From DASUKL01 sp036278755 (GTDB lineage: Bacteria; Chloroflexota; Limnocylindria; Limnocylindrales; CSP1-4), in contig DASUKL010000073.1 in the NCBI GenBank assembly GCA_036278755.1, positions 1-26,278 of the forward strand: a DNA stretch of 26,278 nt, in the 5' to 3' direction. Numbering within the stretch: the stretch's first letter is position 1; every line of letters starts with the position of its first letter. A program made the translations under genes and the position numbers. Under the pieces are notes generated by a model. The model made no database searches. It was not told the origin of the DNA and saw nothing but the letters and a program-made list of their open reading frames with translations. Below are positions 15,465 to 22,785 of this stretch, in pieces.

Positions 15465-17234
15465 TCAGTCGATGCCGGCGGCGGCTTTGGCGGCCGCTTC
15501 GATGGCCGGTGACACGGCTCCCCAGCCACCCAGGATGATGATCCGGGTGGGGTGCAGGCGGGCGATCTCGGCGCTGACCCCGGAGGGCAGCCCGTCGGAG
15601 GGGACCAGCAGCAGCGGCCCACCCAGCGGCGCCCCGGCCAGGGCGTCGGGGAAGTTCCGGCCCGTGGCCAGATAGACGGTGGCCGCGCTCTTGAAGGCGT
15701 GTTGGGAGATCGCGACAGCCGTGCTGTAGCGGTCCGGGCCGGACCAGCGCGAGACCGTGGCCCCGGTCGCGGTCTCGATCTGGCTGGCCACGGCGGCGGA
15801 CACGGAAGCCGTGCCGCCGAGAAGGACCACCGTGCTCGGCTTGAGATCCTTGAGGGCCTTGGCGGTGACCGCCGGCAGCGAGGCCGGCGCGGTGAGGAGG
15901 ACCGGCGCTCCCGCCCCGCTCGCCACAGCCGCTCCGGCCAGGGCATCGGGGAAGTTCAGCCCGGTGGCCACGTAGACCGTCTTGGCCCCACTGGGGAAGG
16001 CATAGTCGGCGACCTCAGCCGCGGTCGAATAGCGGTCGGCGCCGTCGATACGGACGACCCCGCCCGAGCCGGCCAGGTCCTTGAGCGCGGTCTCGACACT
16101 GCTCGAGACGGCCCCCGTGCCGCCCAGGACCACGATCTTGGTGGGCTTCAGGCGAGAGAGCTCGGAGCGGGTCTCCGACGGCAGCGAGGTCGGCGCGGTC
16201 AGCAACAGCGGCGCATCGGCCTTGCCCGCCGCAGCGGCGCCGGCCAGGGCGTCGGGGAAGGTGGTGCCGGTGCCGACGAAGGCTGTCCCGACACCGCTGT
16301 CCGGGAAGGCCGCCTCGGCCACGGCGGCCGCAGTGGCATAGCGATCCGTGCCCGAGTAGCGGTCAGGGTCGGGGGCGCCGTGCCAGTCGTCGACGGTCAT
16401 GGCCAGGTAGCCACTCACGGCGTGGGTGTACTTCAGCGTGCTCTTCTGGGGATCGAGGTGGACCCGCGTCCCGGTCGTCCGCGACGAGTCGAAGTAGGCG
16501 TCGCTGGCCCCGCTGAAGTCGTGGGCCGCGAAGAGCTGATCCATGGTCGTCGATCCGGCCGCGTCGAACAGATCATCGACGAGCCCCGGGAAGCCGCCGC
16601 CGTCGGAGGCGAAGACGGCCCCGGCACCAGCCGCCAGGAAGCCGGCCGCGAAGTCGTCGGCCCGCTGCACGGCGACCGACTGGGACGGCACCGGGTTGCC
16701 GGGCTCGGAGGCACCCGGCGCATAGCAGAGGTGGTTGAGGAGGACGATCGCGCCCGGGGCCAGCCGGACCTCGCTGACGTACTGCTCGCCGTAGTAGTTC
16801 GGGCAGTCGGTGCCCGACGAGCATTTGCCGGGGTCCAGGCCATAGCCATCGTTGTACTGCGGCTGGAGGTAGCCCACGTACGGGTTCGGGAACCCGTTGC
16901 CGTGGCCCGCGAAGTAGACCAGGTTGGCGCCCGCCGTGGCGGCCTTGACCGCTGACCAGGTGGCATGGGGTGTGTACAGCTTCGTCACGGCCATGCCGTT
17001 CGCGGCGGCCGCCGCGGCGACCGCGTCAGCGCTCTGCTTGTAGTAGGAGGTCAGGGAGCCCGTCGGCCCGACGATGATCACGGCCTTCATGCCGGCCCCC
17101 GCATCGGCCTTCGCCGTCCGGGTGGCCCCCGGCGCCCCCGCCACGATCATCAGGCCCAGGGCCGCGACGGTCGCCAAGATGGCGCGACCGAGGCTGCGCG
17201 GGCTGTGGACAGGCAGGCTGCGCGGCGGAAGCAT
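15465..17234 (-). CDS. Secreted protein with caspase-like N-terminal domain and three CWB2 repeats
   Basis: 589 residues from an ATG at 17234. An N-terminal signal sequence includes the hydrophobic stretch ILATVAALGLMIVAG (19-33). Residues 48-280 look like an alpha/beta fold beginning MKAVIIVGPTGSLTSYY. They contain NLVYFAGHGNGFP with His111 and AIVLLNHLCYAPG with Cys170, each after a hydrophobic strand, the arrangement of the His-Cys dyad in clan CD cysteine peptidases (caspase, gingipain and CHAT types). Between them lies an insertion with Cys138 and Cys144. Residues 293-589 are three CWB2 repeats (GTDRYATAAAVAEAAF, GADRYSTAAEVADYAF, GPDRYSTAVAISQHAF starts, each with FPDALAGA), which in firmicutes bind an anionic wall polymer. 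It is predicted to be surface-displayed on the wall. Peptidase activity is inferred from the dyad only; a non-catalytic relative is possible. It lies 75 bp upstream of the GH18-CWB2 gene on the same strand. Confidence 0.85.
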   Translation of the reverse strand: MLPPRSLPVHSPRSLGRAILATVAALGLMIVAGAPGATRTAKADAGAGMKAVIIVGPTGSLTSYYKQSADAVAAAAAANGMAVTKLYTPHATWSAVKAATAGANLVYFAGHGNGFPNPYVGYLQPQYNDGYGLDPGKCSSGTDCPNYYGEQYVSEVRLAPGAIVLLNHLCYAPGASEPGNPVPSQSVAVQRADDFAAGFLAAGAGAVFASDGGGFPGLVDDLFDAAGSTTMDQLFAAHDFSGASDAYFDSSRTTGTRVHLDPQKSTLKYTHAVSGYLAMTVDDWHGAPDPDRYSGTDRYATAAAVAEAAFPDSGVGTAFVGTGTTFPDALAGAAAAGKADAPLLLTAPTSLPSETRSELSRLKPTKIVVLGGTGAVSSSVETALKDLAGSGGVVRIDGADRYSTAAEVADYAFPSGAKTVYVATGLNFPDALAGAAVASGAGAPVLLTAPASLPAVTAKALKDLKPSTVVLLGGTASVSAAVASQIETATGATVSRWSGPDRYSTAVAISQHAFKSAATVYLATGRNFPDALAGAPLGGPLLLVPSDGLPSGVSAEIARLHPTRIIILGGWGAVSPAIEAAAKAAAGID

Positions 17235-17436
17235 GATCGATCCGGGGTCTCCGTGGTACGGCGTGCCGCTGGGGCGGCATCAGACGCACAGCCTCGTCCA
17301 CGATGGGTCGAAAGCCAATCCCGAGATGGTCCCGCGAGGGATGGCCCCATCGATGTAGGCGCTGGCGCACCGGGTCAAGCGCAGTATGGCACCATGGCCG
17401 CCGGCCGCGGGGCTCGCGGCCTGTGATGGGAGGCAC

Positions 17437-18054
17437 ATGACCGACGAGCCGCGCTCCGAGCCGACCGCTGAGGCCCAGGACGCCGCTGCGGCCGAGGACG
17501 CGGCCGCAGCCGAAGAAGCAGCTGCCGCCGAGGCAGCGCTCGAGGCGACCGACGCCGACGCCTCCGATTCCGGGGCCTACGCGCCCGACGCCCCGCGACC
17601 CGTCCCCCTCGAGACCGTCGCCGCGCCGCGCCGCGAACGCCACCTCCTGCGCTGGCTCACGATGGCCGTCGCCGCCCTCATCGTGGCCGCGATCCTGGGC
17701 TTCGGCACCGCTGTCCTCATCGTGCCACGCCTGGCCGACGTCGCGCCGCCCGGCCCGACCCTGACCCCTACGCCCAGCCCCAGCCCCAGCCCGAGTCCGT
17801 CGCCCAGCCCCACGCCCTCGGCCAGCCCCAGCCCCACGGCCACGCCCAAGCGGACCGCGCAGCCCAGCAGCACGACCTACGTCGTCAAGCGAGGCGACAT
17901 CCTGAGCACGATCGCGGCCCGCTACGGGGTCAGCGTGCAGGCCATCGTGGACGCCAATGACCTGGCCGACGCGAACCACATCATCGTCGGCCAGCACCTG
18001 ATCATCCCCGCCCCCACCCCGACGCCCACGGCCACCTCCACAGCCACCCCCTGA
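17437..18054 (+). CDS. Membrane-anchored LysM-domain protein
   Basis: The ATG at 17437 has GGGAGG upstream (17428-17433) and gives 205 residues. Residues 1-45 are acidic, Ala/Glu-rich with repeated DAAAAE-type units and would be cytoplasmic. Basic APRRERHLLRW precedes a transmembrane helix at about 74-97, followed by a Thr/Pro/Ser stalk (104-145). A single LysM domain lies at 147-191: TYVVKRGDILSTIAARYGVS, then VQAIVDANDLADANHIIVGQ and HLIIP. LysM binds GlcNAc-containing glycans such as peptidoglycan, so the protein probably tethers the membrane to the wall. The tail is Thr/Pro-rich. It is convergent with mreC and divergent from the caspase-like CWB2 gene. No enzymatic domain is present, so it may be a structural or signalling link. 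Confidence 0.9.
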   Translation: MTDEPRSEPTAEAQDAAAAEDAAAAEEAAAAEAALEATDADASDSGAYAPDAPRPVPLETVAAPRRERHLLRWLTMAVAALIVAAILGFGTAVLIVPRLADVAPPGPTLTPTPSPSPSPSPSPSPTPSASPSPTATPKRTAQPSSTTYVVKRGDILSTIAARYGVSVQAIVDANDLADANHIIVGQHLIIPAPTPTPTATSTATP

Positions 18055-18073
18055 GGCTGGCACCCGGCGCCAA

Positions 18074-18115
18074 GGCGAGCCGCGGTCCCGAGGCTCGCCC
18101 GGCGACCGCGGGCTC
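18074..18115. terminator. Overlapping GC hairpins between convergent LysM and mreC genes
   Basis: GGCGAGCC (18074-18081) pairs with GGCTCGCC (18092-18099) across a 10-base loop. The loop-side CGCGGTC (18081-18087) can instead pair with GACCGCG (18104-18110). The two hairpins are mutually exclusive. They sit in the 65-bp gap between the plus-strand stop at 18054 and the minus-strand stop at 18120, so a bidirectional terminator is the simplest reading. No T-tract follows on either strand. Confidence 0.5.
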
Positions 18116-18119
18116 CCGC

Positions 18120-19160
18120 TCAGCCGCCGGCGCCCAGGCTGGGACTGGGCAGGACGAGGCCGGGGGTCGGCGTCGAGCTCGGCTTCGGCGTGGCCGACCG
18201 AGCCGGTCGCCTGGTGGGCGTCGCAGAGGCTCCGGCCGCCCCCGCGGAGCTGCTCGGGGCTGGTGTGGCACAGGCGGCCCCGCCGTCGAGCAGCCCGCCC
18301 TGGTAGTCGGTGATGACGAGGGCGTATTCGAGCTTGTCGAGGGCCACCGCGGGCTCCAGGAGGGCCGTCTGGACGATGGCGCTGGGGTCCTTCTCGACCT
18401 CCACCACGCGGCCGATGACGAGGCCCTTGGGGTAGGGCGAGCGGACGCACTCGCCGAGGCTCAGGCCGGCCGTCACGACCTCCTCGCCGGCCGTGACGGT
18501 GTCGGTCGAGGCGATCTGGGTCATGGCCAGGGTCCCCGCCAGCTGGCCCTGGACGATGCCCGTGGAGCGGGCCACCTGGGTCATGCCCACGACCGTGAGG
18601 CGCGGATCGTCGAGCAGCATGACCTGGCTGTAGTCGGCCCCCACCTCCGTCACCCGACCCATCAGGGTGGCGCCCGGCCCCACCACCGGATCGCCCACGG
18701 CGATGCCCCGGCCACTGCCCACGTCGAGGGTCATGACCCGCTCGTTGGGCGCCGTGCCGCGAGCGATGACCGTGCCCGTGACCAGGGTGTAGGCCAGCTG
18801 GGAGCGGACCTGGAGGAGCGCCGCGAGCTGCTCGTTCTGGGCCCGGATGGCCTCGTCCTGGGCCTGCTCGCCGCGCAGCTGGTCGTTCTGCTGCTGGAGC
18901 TGCTGGGCCTGGGCCCGCAAGCGCTCGACATCGGCGAAGGCGCCCAGGAACGAGGTGGCCTCGCGCGTCGCGCCCGACAGCGCGCCCTGGATCGGGGCGA
19001 AGGCGAAGGTCAGCCCCCGGCGCAGGCCCTCGACCGGCGGCGTCGCACCGACGGCCACGAGGGCCAGGCTGACGACCAGCAGGACGGCGTAGAGAGCCGC
19101 CCGGCGCCGGCCGGCTCGGCTGCCGAAGGCGGTGGTGGTGCTGACCGTGGCGGGCCTCAG
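18120..19160 (-). CDS. mreC: Rod shape-determining protein MreC (start uncertain, probably non-canonical CTG)
   Basis: The conserved body has a coiled coil (VERLRAQAQQLQQQNDQLRG and the following 20 residues), then the MreC beta domains with GTVIARGTAPNERVMTLDVG, GPGATLMGRVTEVGADYSQV, LLDDPRLTVVGM and SPYPKGLVIGRVVEVEKD. The tail is Ser/Thr/Pro-rich. MreC is a periplasmic/extracytoplasmic scaffold linking MreB to wall synthesis enzymes. The first usable GTG (19058) would begin the protein at VAVGATPPVEG and delete its anchor. Upstream the frame stays open and encodes RAGRRRAALYAVLLVVSLAL, a classic N-terminal membrane helix, but contains no ATG, GTG or TTG. A CTG at 19160 overlaps the mreB stop as CTGA, like the GTGA overlaps elsewhere, and would give 346 residues. 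I use that start; a sequence error is the alternative. mreD does not follow. Confidence 0.85.
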   Translation of the reverse strand: MRPATVSTTTAFGSRAGRRRAALYAVLLVVSLALVAVGATPPVEGLRRGLTFAFAPIQGALSGATREATSFLGAFADVERLRAQAQQLQQQNDQLRGEQAQDEAIRAQNEQLAALLQVRSQLAYTLVTGTVIARGTAPNERVMTLDVGSGRGIAVGDPVVGPGATLMGRVTEVGADYSQVMLLDDPRLTVVGMTQVARSTGIVQGQLAGTLAMTQIASTDTVTAGEEVVTAGLSLGECVRSPYPKGLVIGRVVEVEKDPSAIVQTALLEPAVALDKLEYALVITDYQGGLLDGGAACATPAPSSSAGAAGASATPTRRPARSATPKPSSTPTPGLVLPSPSLGAGG

Positions 19161-20209
19161 CGCGGCGGTCGGGAGTAGGTCTCCGCGACCAGGGAGCGCT
19201 CCATGGCGTCGAGCTCCTCGAGGACCTTGCCCGTGCCCCGACAGACGCAGGTCAAGGGGTCGTCCGCGACGTGGACCGGCATCTGGGTCGCCTCCGCCAC
19301 GCGCCGGTCCAGGCCCTGCAGCAGCGCCCCGCCGCCGGCCAGGACGATGCCCTGGTCCATGATGTCGGCCACGAGCTCCGGGGGCGTCTCTTCGATGGTG
19401 TCCTTGATCGTGTCCACGATCTGCTGGACCGAGCCTTCGACCGCCTCGCGGACCTGGTCCGCGCCGATGTCCACGGCTCGCGGCAGGCCGGTCAGCAGGT
19501 CGCGGCCGCGAAGGGTGACGTGCTGCTCGTCGTGCTCGCCCGGGTAGGCCGAGCCCACGGCGATCTTGATGTCCTCGGCGGTCCGCTCGCCCAGCAGCAG
19601 GTTGTACTCGCGCCGGGCGTAGGCCACGATGTCCTGGTCCATCTCGTCGCCACCGATGCGGATGCTGCGGCTGACCACGATACCGCCGAGGCTGATGACG
19701 GCCACCTCGGTCGTCCCGCCGCCGATGTCGACGATGAGCGAGCCCGATGGCTCACTGACGGGCAGGCCGGCCCCGATGGCCGCGGCCATGGGCTCCTCGA
19801 TGAGCCGGGCCCAGCGGGCGCCGGCGTTGAGCGCGGCGTCGCGGACGGCCCGCTTCTCGACCTCGGTGACCCCCGAGGGGATGCCCAGCAGCATCCGCGG
19901 CCGGGCGATGAGCCCCACCCGATCGTGGACCCGGTTGACGAAGTACTTGATCATCTGCTCGGTCACGTCGAAGTCGCTGATGACTCCGTCGCGGAGCGGG
20001 CGGACGGCGATGATGTTGGCCGGGGTGCGGCCCACCATCCGTTTGGCCTCGGCCCCGATGGCCAGGACCTGCTTGGAGCGGGCCTCGATGGCCACGACGC
20101 TGGGCTCGCTGATGACGATGCCCCGGTCGCGGACGTGGACCAGCGTGTTGGCCGTGCCCAGGTCGATGCCGATGTCGCGGGAGAAGATGCCCAGGAAGGC
20201 GTCGAGCAT
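19157..20209 (-). CDS. mreB: Rod shape-determining actin homologue MreB
   Basis: A 350-residue actin-fold ATPase starting at ATG 20209 (MLDAFLGIFSRDIGIDLGTA), with GAGGA 13 bases upstream. Phosphate loop 1 is IDLGTANTLVHV (15-26) and phosphate loop 2 is DIGGGTTEVAVISLGG (161-176). The adenosine motif is GIVLAGGGALLQGLDRRV near the C-terminus, with ARPRMLLGIPSGVTEVEKRA (102-121) also typical. It polymerises at the inner membrane face and positions the elongation machinery. The first residues form the short amphipathic membrane-binding helix. It is followed immediately by mreC. A TATACT -10-like hexamer lies at 20319-20314 on the minus strand, giving a leader of about 100 bases. Confidence 0.97.
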   Translation of the reverse strand: MLDAFLGIFSRDIGIDLGTANTLVHVRDRGIVISEPSVVAIEARSKQVLAIGAEAKRMVGRTPANIIAVRPLRDGVISDFDVTEQMIKYFVNRVHDRVGLIARPRMLLGIPSGVTEVEKRAVRDAALNAGARWARLIEEPMAAAIGAGLPVSEPSGSLIVDIGGGTTEVAVISLGGIVVSRSIRIGGDEMDQDIVAYARREYNLLLGERTAEDIKIAVGSAYPGEHDEQHVTLRGRDLLTGLPRAVDIGADQVREAVEGSVQQIVDTIKDTIEETPPELVADIMDQGIVLAGGGALLQGLDRRVAEATQMPVHVADDPLTCVCRGTGKVLEELDAMERSLVAETYSRPPR

Positions 20210-20313
20210 GATGGCGGGGCGGGTCCTCAGCTGGTCGGTCGGCGGGGTTCGGCAGAGTGGGGCCCGAGCGCCGGCCGGAGGGCGCGAGGCAGGCTCGGCG
20301 GCAGGGCCCGAGC

Positions 20314-20319
20314 AGTATA
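20314..20319 (-). promoter_or_regulatory. Putative -10 box for mreBC
   Basis: TATACT on the minus strand in an otherwise very GC-rich gap between the radC stop and the mreB start. No convincing -35 hexamer is visible at 16-18 bp upstream, where the radC stop lies. It would allow mreBC transcription independent of radC. The assignment rests on a single 5-of-6 match to the consensus. Confidence 0.4.
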
Positions 20320-20337
20320 CCCGCGGCCCGCGGCGGC

Positions 20338-21117
20338 TCAGGCGGACCGGCCCCCGGGACGGTCGAAGGGGATGCCCCGGTCGCGGAGGCTGATGAAGCC
20401 GTCCTGGCCGACGATGAGGTGGTCCAGCACGGGCACATCGAGGAGCCGCCCGGCGGCCACCGCCTCGGCCGTGAGGTGCAGATCGTCGGGGCTGGGCGCC
20501 GGGTCGCCGGAGGGATGGTTGTGGACCAGGATGAGCCCCGCCGCGTGCTGGCGCACGGCGTCGCGGAACAGCTCGCCGATGCGCACCAGGGCCGTCGATA
20601 CGTTCCCGACGTAGACCGTCTCGATGGCCAGGACGGCATTCTTCGTGTTGAGCAGGACGACCCGCAGCTCTTCGCGTTCCAGGTGGCCCATGGCCGGCAC
20701 GAGCCGGTCGGCCAGGTCGCGCGGGCTGCGCACCGAGAGGCGGTTCGTGGGCCAGTCGGCGGCCAGGCGGCGGCCCAGCTCGAAGGCCGCGGCCAGCTGG
20801 GCGGCCCGGGCCTGACCCACGCCCGGCAGGGCCGTCAGCTCGCGCAGACCGGCCCGTGACAGGGCGGCCAGGCCGCCATGGGCGGCGATGGCGGTCTCGG
20901 CCAGATCGACGGCGCTGCGGCCGGAGACCCCGCTGCCCCAGAGGAGGGCGATCAGCTCGGCCGTGCTGAGGCCCGTCGCTCCGACCCGTGCCAACCGCTC
21001 TCGAGGCCGCTCCTGGACCGGGATCTCACGCAGCCGCGGCCGGCGATCGCCACCTGCCGCCCGGGAACGGCCCGGGAGCGCCGCGGGCCCGGGCGGGGGC
21101 GTCAGAGAGACGGCCAT
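20338..21117 (-). CDS. radC: RadC/JAB-domain (MPN+) protein
   Basis: The ATG at 21117 is preceded by a strong AGGAGGT (21128-21122) 4 bases upstream, so it is preferred over the ATG at 21138. The 259-residue protein begins with a disordered Pro/Arg region. A helix-hairpin-helix region follows (LPGVGQARAAQLAAAFELGR, 97-116), then the RadC JAB/MPN domain with the metal motif HNHPSGDPAPSPDD, namely His199, His201 and Asp212, plus a candidate Glu182 in IGELFRDAV. The historical link to DNA repair (RadC) is disputed; the fold is that of zinc metalloproteases/isopeptidases, and the substrate is unknown. Location next to mreBC is common in bacteria. Confidence 0.96.
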   Translation of the reverse strand: MAVSLTPPPGPAALPGRSRAAGGDRRPRLREIPVQERPRERLARVGATGLSTAELIALLWGSGVSGRSAVDLAETAIAAHGGLAALSRAGLRELTALPGVGQARAAQLAAAFELGRRLAADWPTNRLSVRSPRDLADRLVPAMGHLEREELRVVLLNTKNAVLAIETVYVGNVSTALVRIGELFRDAVRQHAAGLILVHNHPSGDPAPSPDDLHLTAEAVAAGRLLDVPVLDHLIVGQDGFISLRDRGIPFDRPGGRSA

Positions 21118-21265
21118 GCGGACCTCCTGGGGCGCCATGACGTGGACGTGGAGCCCTCGACCCGGATGACGGAGCCCGCCGATTCCTCCGCCCTCCGGAT
21201 CGAAGGCCAGGGCATCCTACGCGGCGCCGCTCACCAGCCGATCACCAGGCACCAAACCGCCGCTC

Positions 21266-22705
21266 TCAGCTGCCCAGCAGGTCATCAGCGCCAAGCAGCA
21301 GGATGCCCTCAGCATCGGCGGCGGCGTGCACTCGGTCAGTGAACGATCCTCGCCCGAACAGCACCAACCGTGTCTCATCGGTGACGCCTGGTATCGCTCT
21401 GGCCGCGGCTCGGAGCTGTGTCAGTGCATCGTTGTCGACCGGGCCACTCGTCCACTTGGCCTCGCCGACGAGGTCGATCCGCCCGCTCGGATCCCGCACC
21501 GCGATGTCGGCTTCGCGTTGGACGCTCCGTCGACCTTCGGGCGTGACCTCGACCGACGCGCCCCACCAGCCGCCGACCTCACCGCCGGCTGGCAGGGACG
21601 GATGGAACCCGAGGTGGGTCCGGACCCATGCGCGGCACAACATCTCGAACGCCGGCTTCGAGACGAAGTGGTCCAGCTCAGGTGCCACCTTGGTGCGCCA
21701 GATCGCGTCCGCCCGACCGGCCTCGAGCTCCACCTGGTTCGGACGGATGAAGGTGAACCAGAAGCGGAGATAGTTGTCCAGCAGGGTCCAGAGCCCTCGC
21801 TTGCTGTCGGCACCCTCCCCAACGGGCCGCGACCGCTCGACGAGATGGAGCCGGCCCAGGCGCCCGAGGATCGCCGGCAGCGACGTCACGGGGATCTTGG
21901 TCCAGCCGCTGATCTCCGAAAGCCTCGTCGCCCCGCCCGCCAGCGCCGCGAGCACCGAGAGGTACTGGGGCGCGTCATGGAGCTCTTCAGCGAGCAACAG
22001 CTCGGCTTCGTTGTACAGGACCTGGTTGCGCCGCAGCATCCGCTCGCGGGCATTCCAGGTCAGCGAGCGATTCGGATCGAACTGTTCGAGGTAGTACGGC
22101 ATGCCGCCGAGGAGGGCCCAGGCACGGATCCGGTCGGCGGCGTGCCACTGGGGAAAGAACTGCACCGCGCCGAGGTAGTCCAGCGGTGCCAACAGGCCGC
22201 CCCCGGTCCGTCGACCGAAGAGGCTCCCGATCGCGACCCGCCCTTCGAAGAAGCTGATGGAGCTGCCGGCCAGGATCGTGAACAACGGAAGATCCCGTTG
22301 CTTCACCCTGTCGAGGAAGTCCTGGAGCCTTGTCAGGAGACTCTCGTCGGCGTCCGCCAGGTACTGCAGTTCATCGAAGACCAGGAGCAACGGATCGCCG
22401 GCGGCCCTCCGCCGTTGGGCGAGGGACTCGAGGTAGGCGAAGGCCTGCTCCCAGTTGGCGAGCGGCGCTGCCTGCAGCACCGGATCCTCCTGCCAGGCGA
22501 GGATCCGTCCGGTAAGGAGGGAGAGCTGATCCGTGACGGTCCCTCGGATGGCCTGGTAGATGATCGCGTCCTTGCCCGCCGCGAACTGGTGGATCAGGGC
22601 GGACTTGCCCACTCGGCGGCGTCCCCAGAGCAGGTACGACTGCGGGCCCTGCCCCCAACGGGTGGAGAGATCGCGAAGGTCGTCGGTTCGGTCGATGAAA
22701 GGCAT
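21266..22705 (-). CDS. Archaeal-type AAA ATPase with C-terminal DUF234 nuclease-like domain
   Basis: 479 residues from the ATG at 22705. Walker A is GRRRVGKSALI (28-38) and Walker B is LLLVFDELQYL (106-116), followed by a sensor-type LFTILAGSS, typical of the ATPase_2/DUF234 family. A winged-helix region (LSEISGWTKIPVTSLPAILG, near 262-281) precedes a C-terminal domain with NYLRFWFTFI. It ends in a PD-(D/E)xK-like site: E398-A-D400, then D411-L-V-G-E415-A-K417. These proteins are widespread in archaea and thermophiles; the role is unproven but they often look like mobile or defence-associated genes. Compared with neighbours, the coding is less GC-rich and has more AT-ending codons, and the promoter is AT-rich, both suggesting horizontal acquisition. 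No terminal repeats are seen. It is a single-gene unit. Confidence 0.93.
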   Translation of the reverse strand: MPFIDRTDDLRDLSTRWGQGPQSYLLWGRRRVGKSALIHQFAAGKDAIIYQAIRGTVTDQLSLLTGRILAWQEDPVLQAAPLANWEQAFAYLESLAQRRRAAGDPLLLVFDELQYLADADESLLTRLQDFLDRVKQRDLPLFTILAGSSISFFEGRVAIGSLFGRRTGGGLLAPLDYLGAVQFFPQWHAADRIRAWALLGGMPYYLEQFDPNRSLTWNARERMLRRNQVLYNEAELLLAEELHDAPQYLSVLAALAGGATRLSEISGWTKIPVTSLPAILGRLGRLHLVERSRPVGEGADSKRGLWTLLDNYLRFWFTFIRPNQVELEAGRADAIWRTKVAPELDHFVSKPAFEMLCRAWVRTHLGFHPSLPAGGEVGGWWGASVEVTPEGRRSVQREADIAVRDPSGRIDLVGEAKWTSGPVDNDALTQLRAAARAIPGVTDETRLVLFGRGSFTDRVHAAADAEGILLLGADDLLGS

Positions 22706-22707
22706 CT

Positions 22708-22728
22708 GTTATATCCGCCAGTATTATA
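22708..22728 (-). promoter_or_regulatory. AT-rich promoter of the AAA ATPase gene
   Basis: On the minus strand, TATAAT (22728-22723) is a perfect -10 hexamer, 17 bases upstream of the ATG, followed by another TATAAC (22713-22708). The surroundings (22706-22743) are the most AT-rich patch of the region. No TTGACA-like -35 is visible at normal spacing. Transcription from the first box would leave a leader of only about 10 bases, so translation is probably near leaderless. Confidence 0.6.
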
Positions 22729-22785
22729 CTCACCGACATAATCCTGCGGCAGGGAGGGTCGCGCCCGGCTCGAGCCGTCGGCGCT

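Noticed and set aside
21266..22785. Insertion sequence or integrated element around the ATPase gene
   Set aside because: No transposase, integrase, terminal inverted repeats or target duplications could be recognised.
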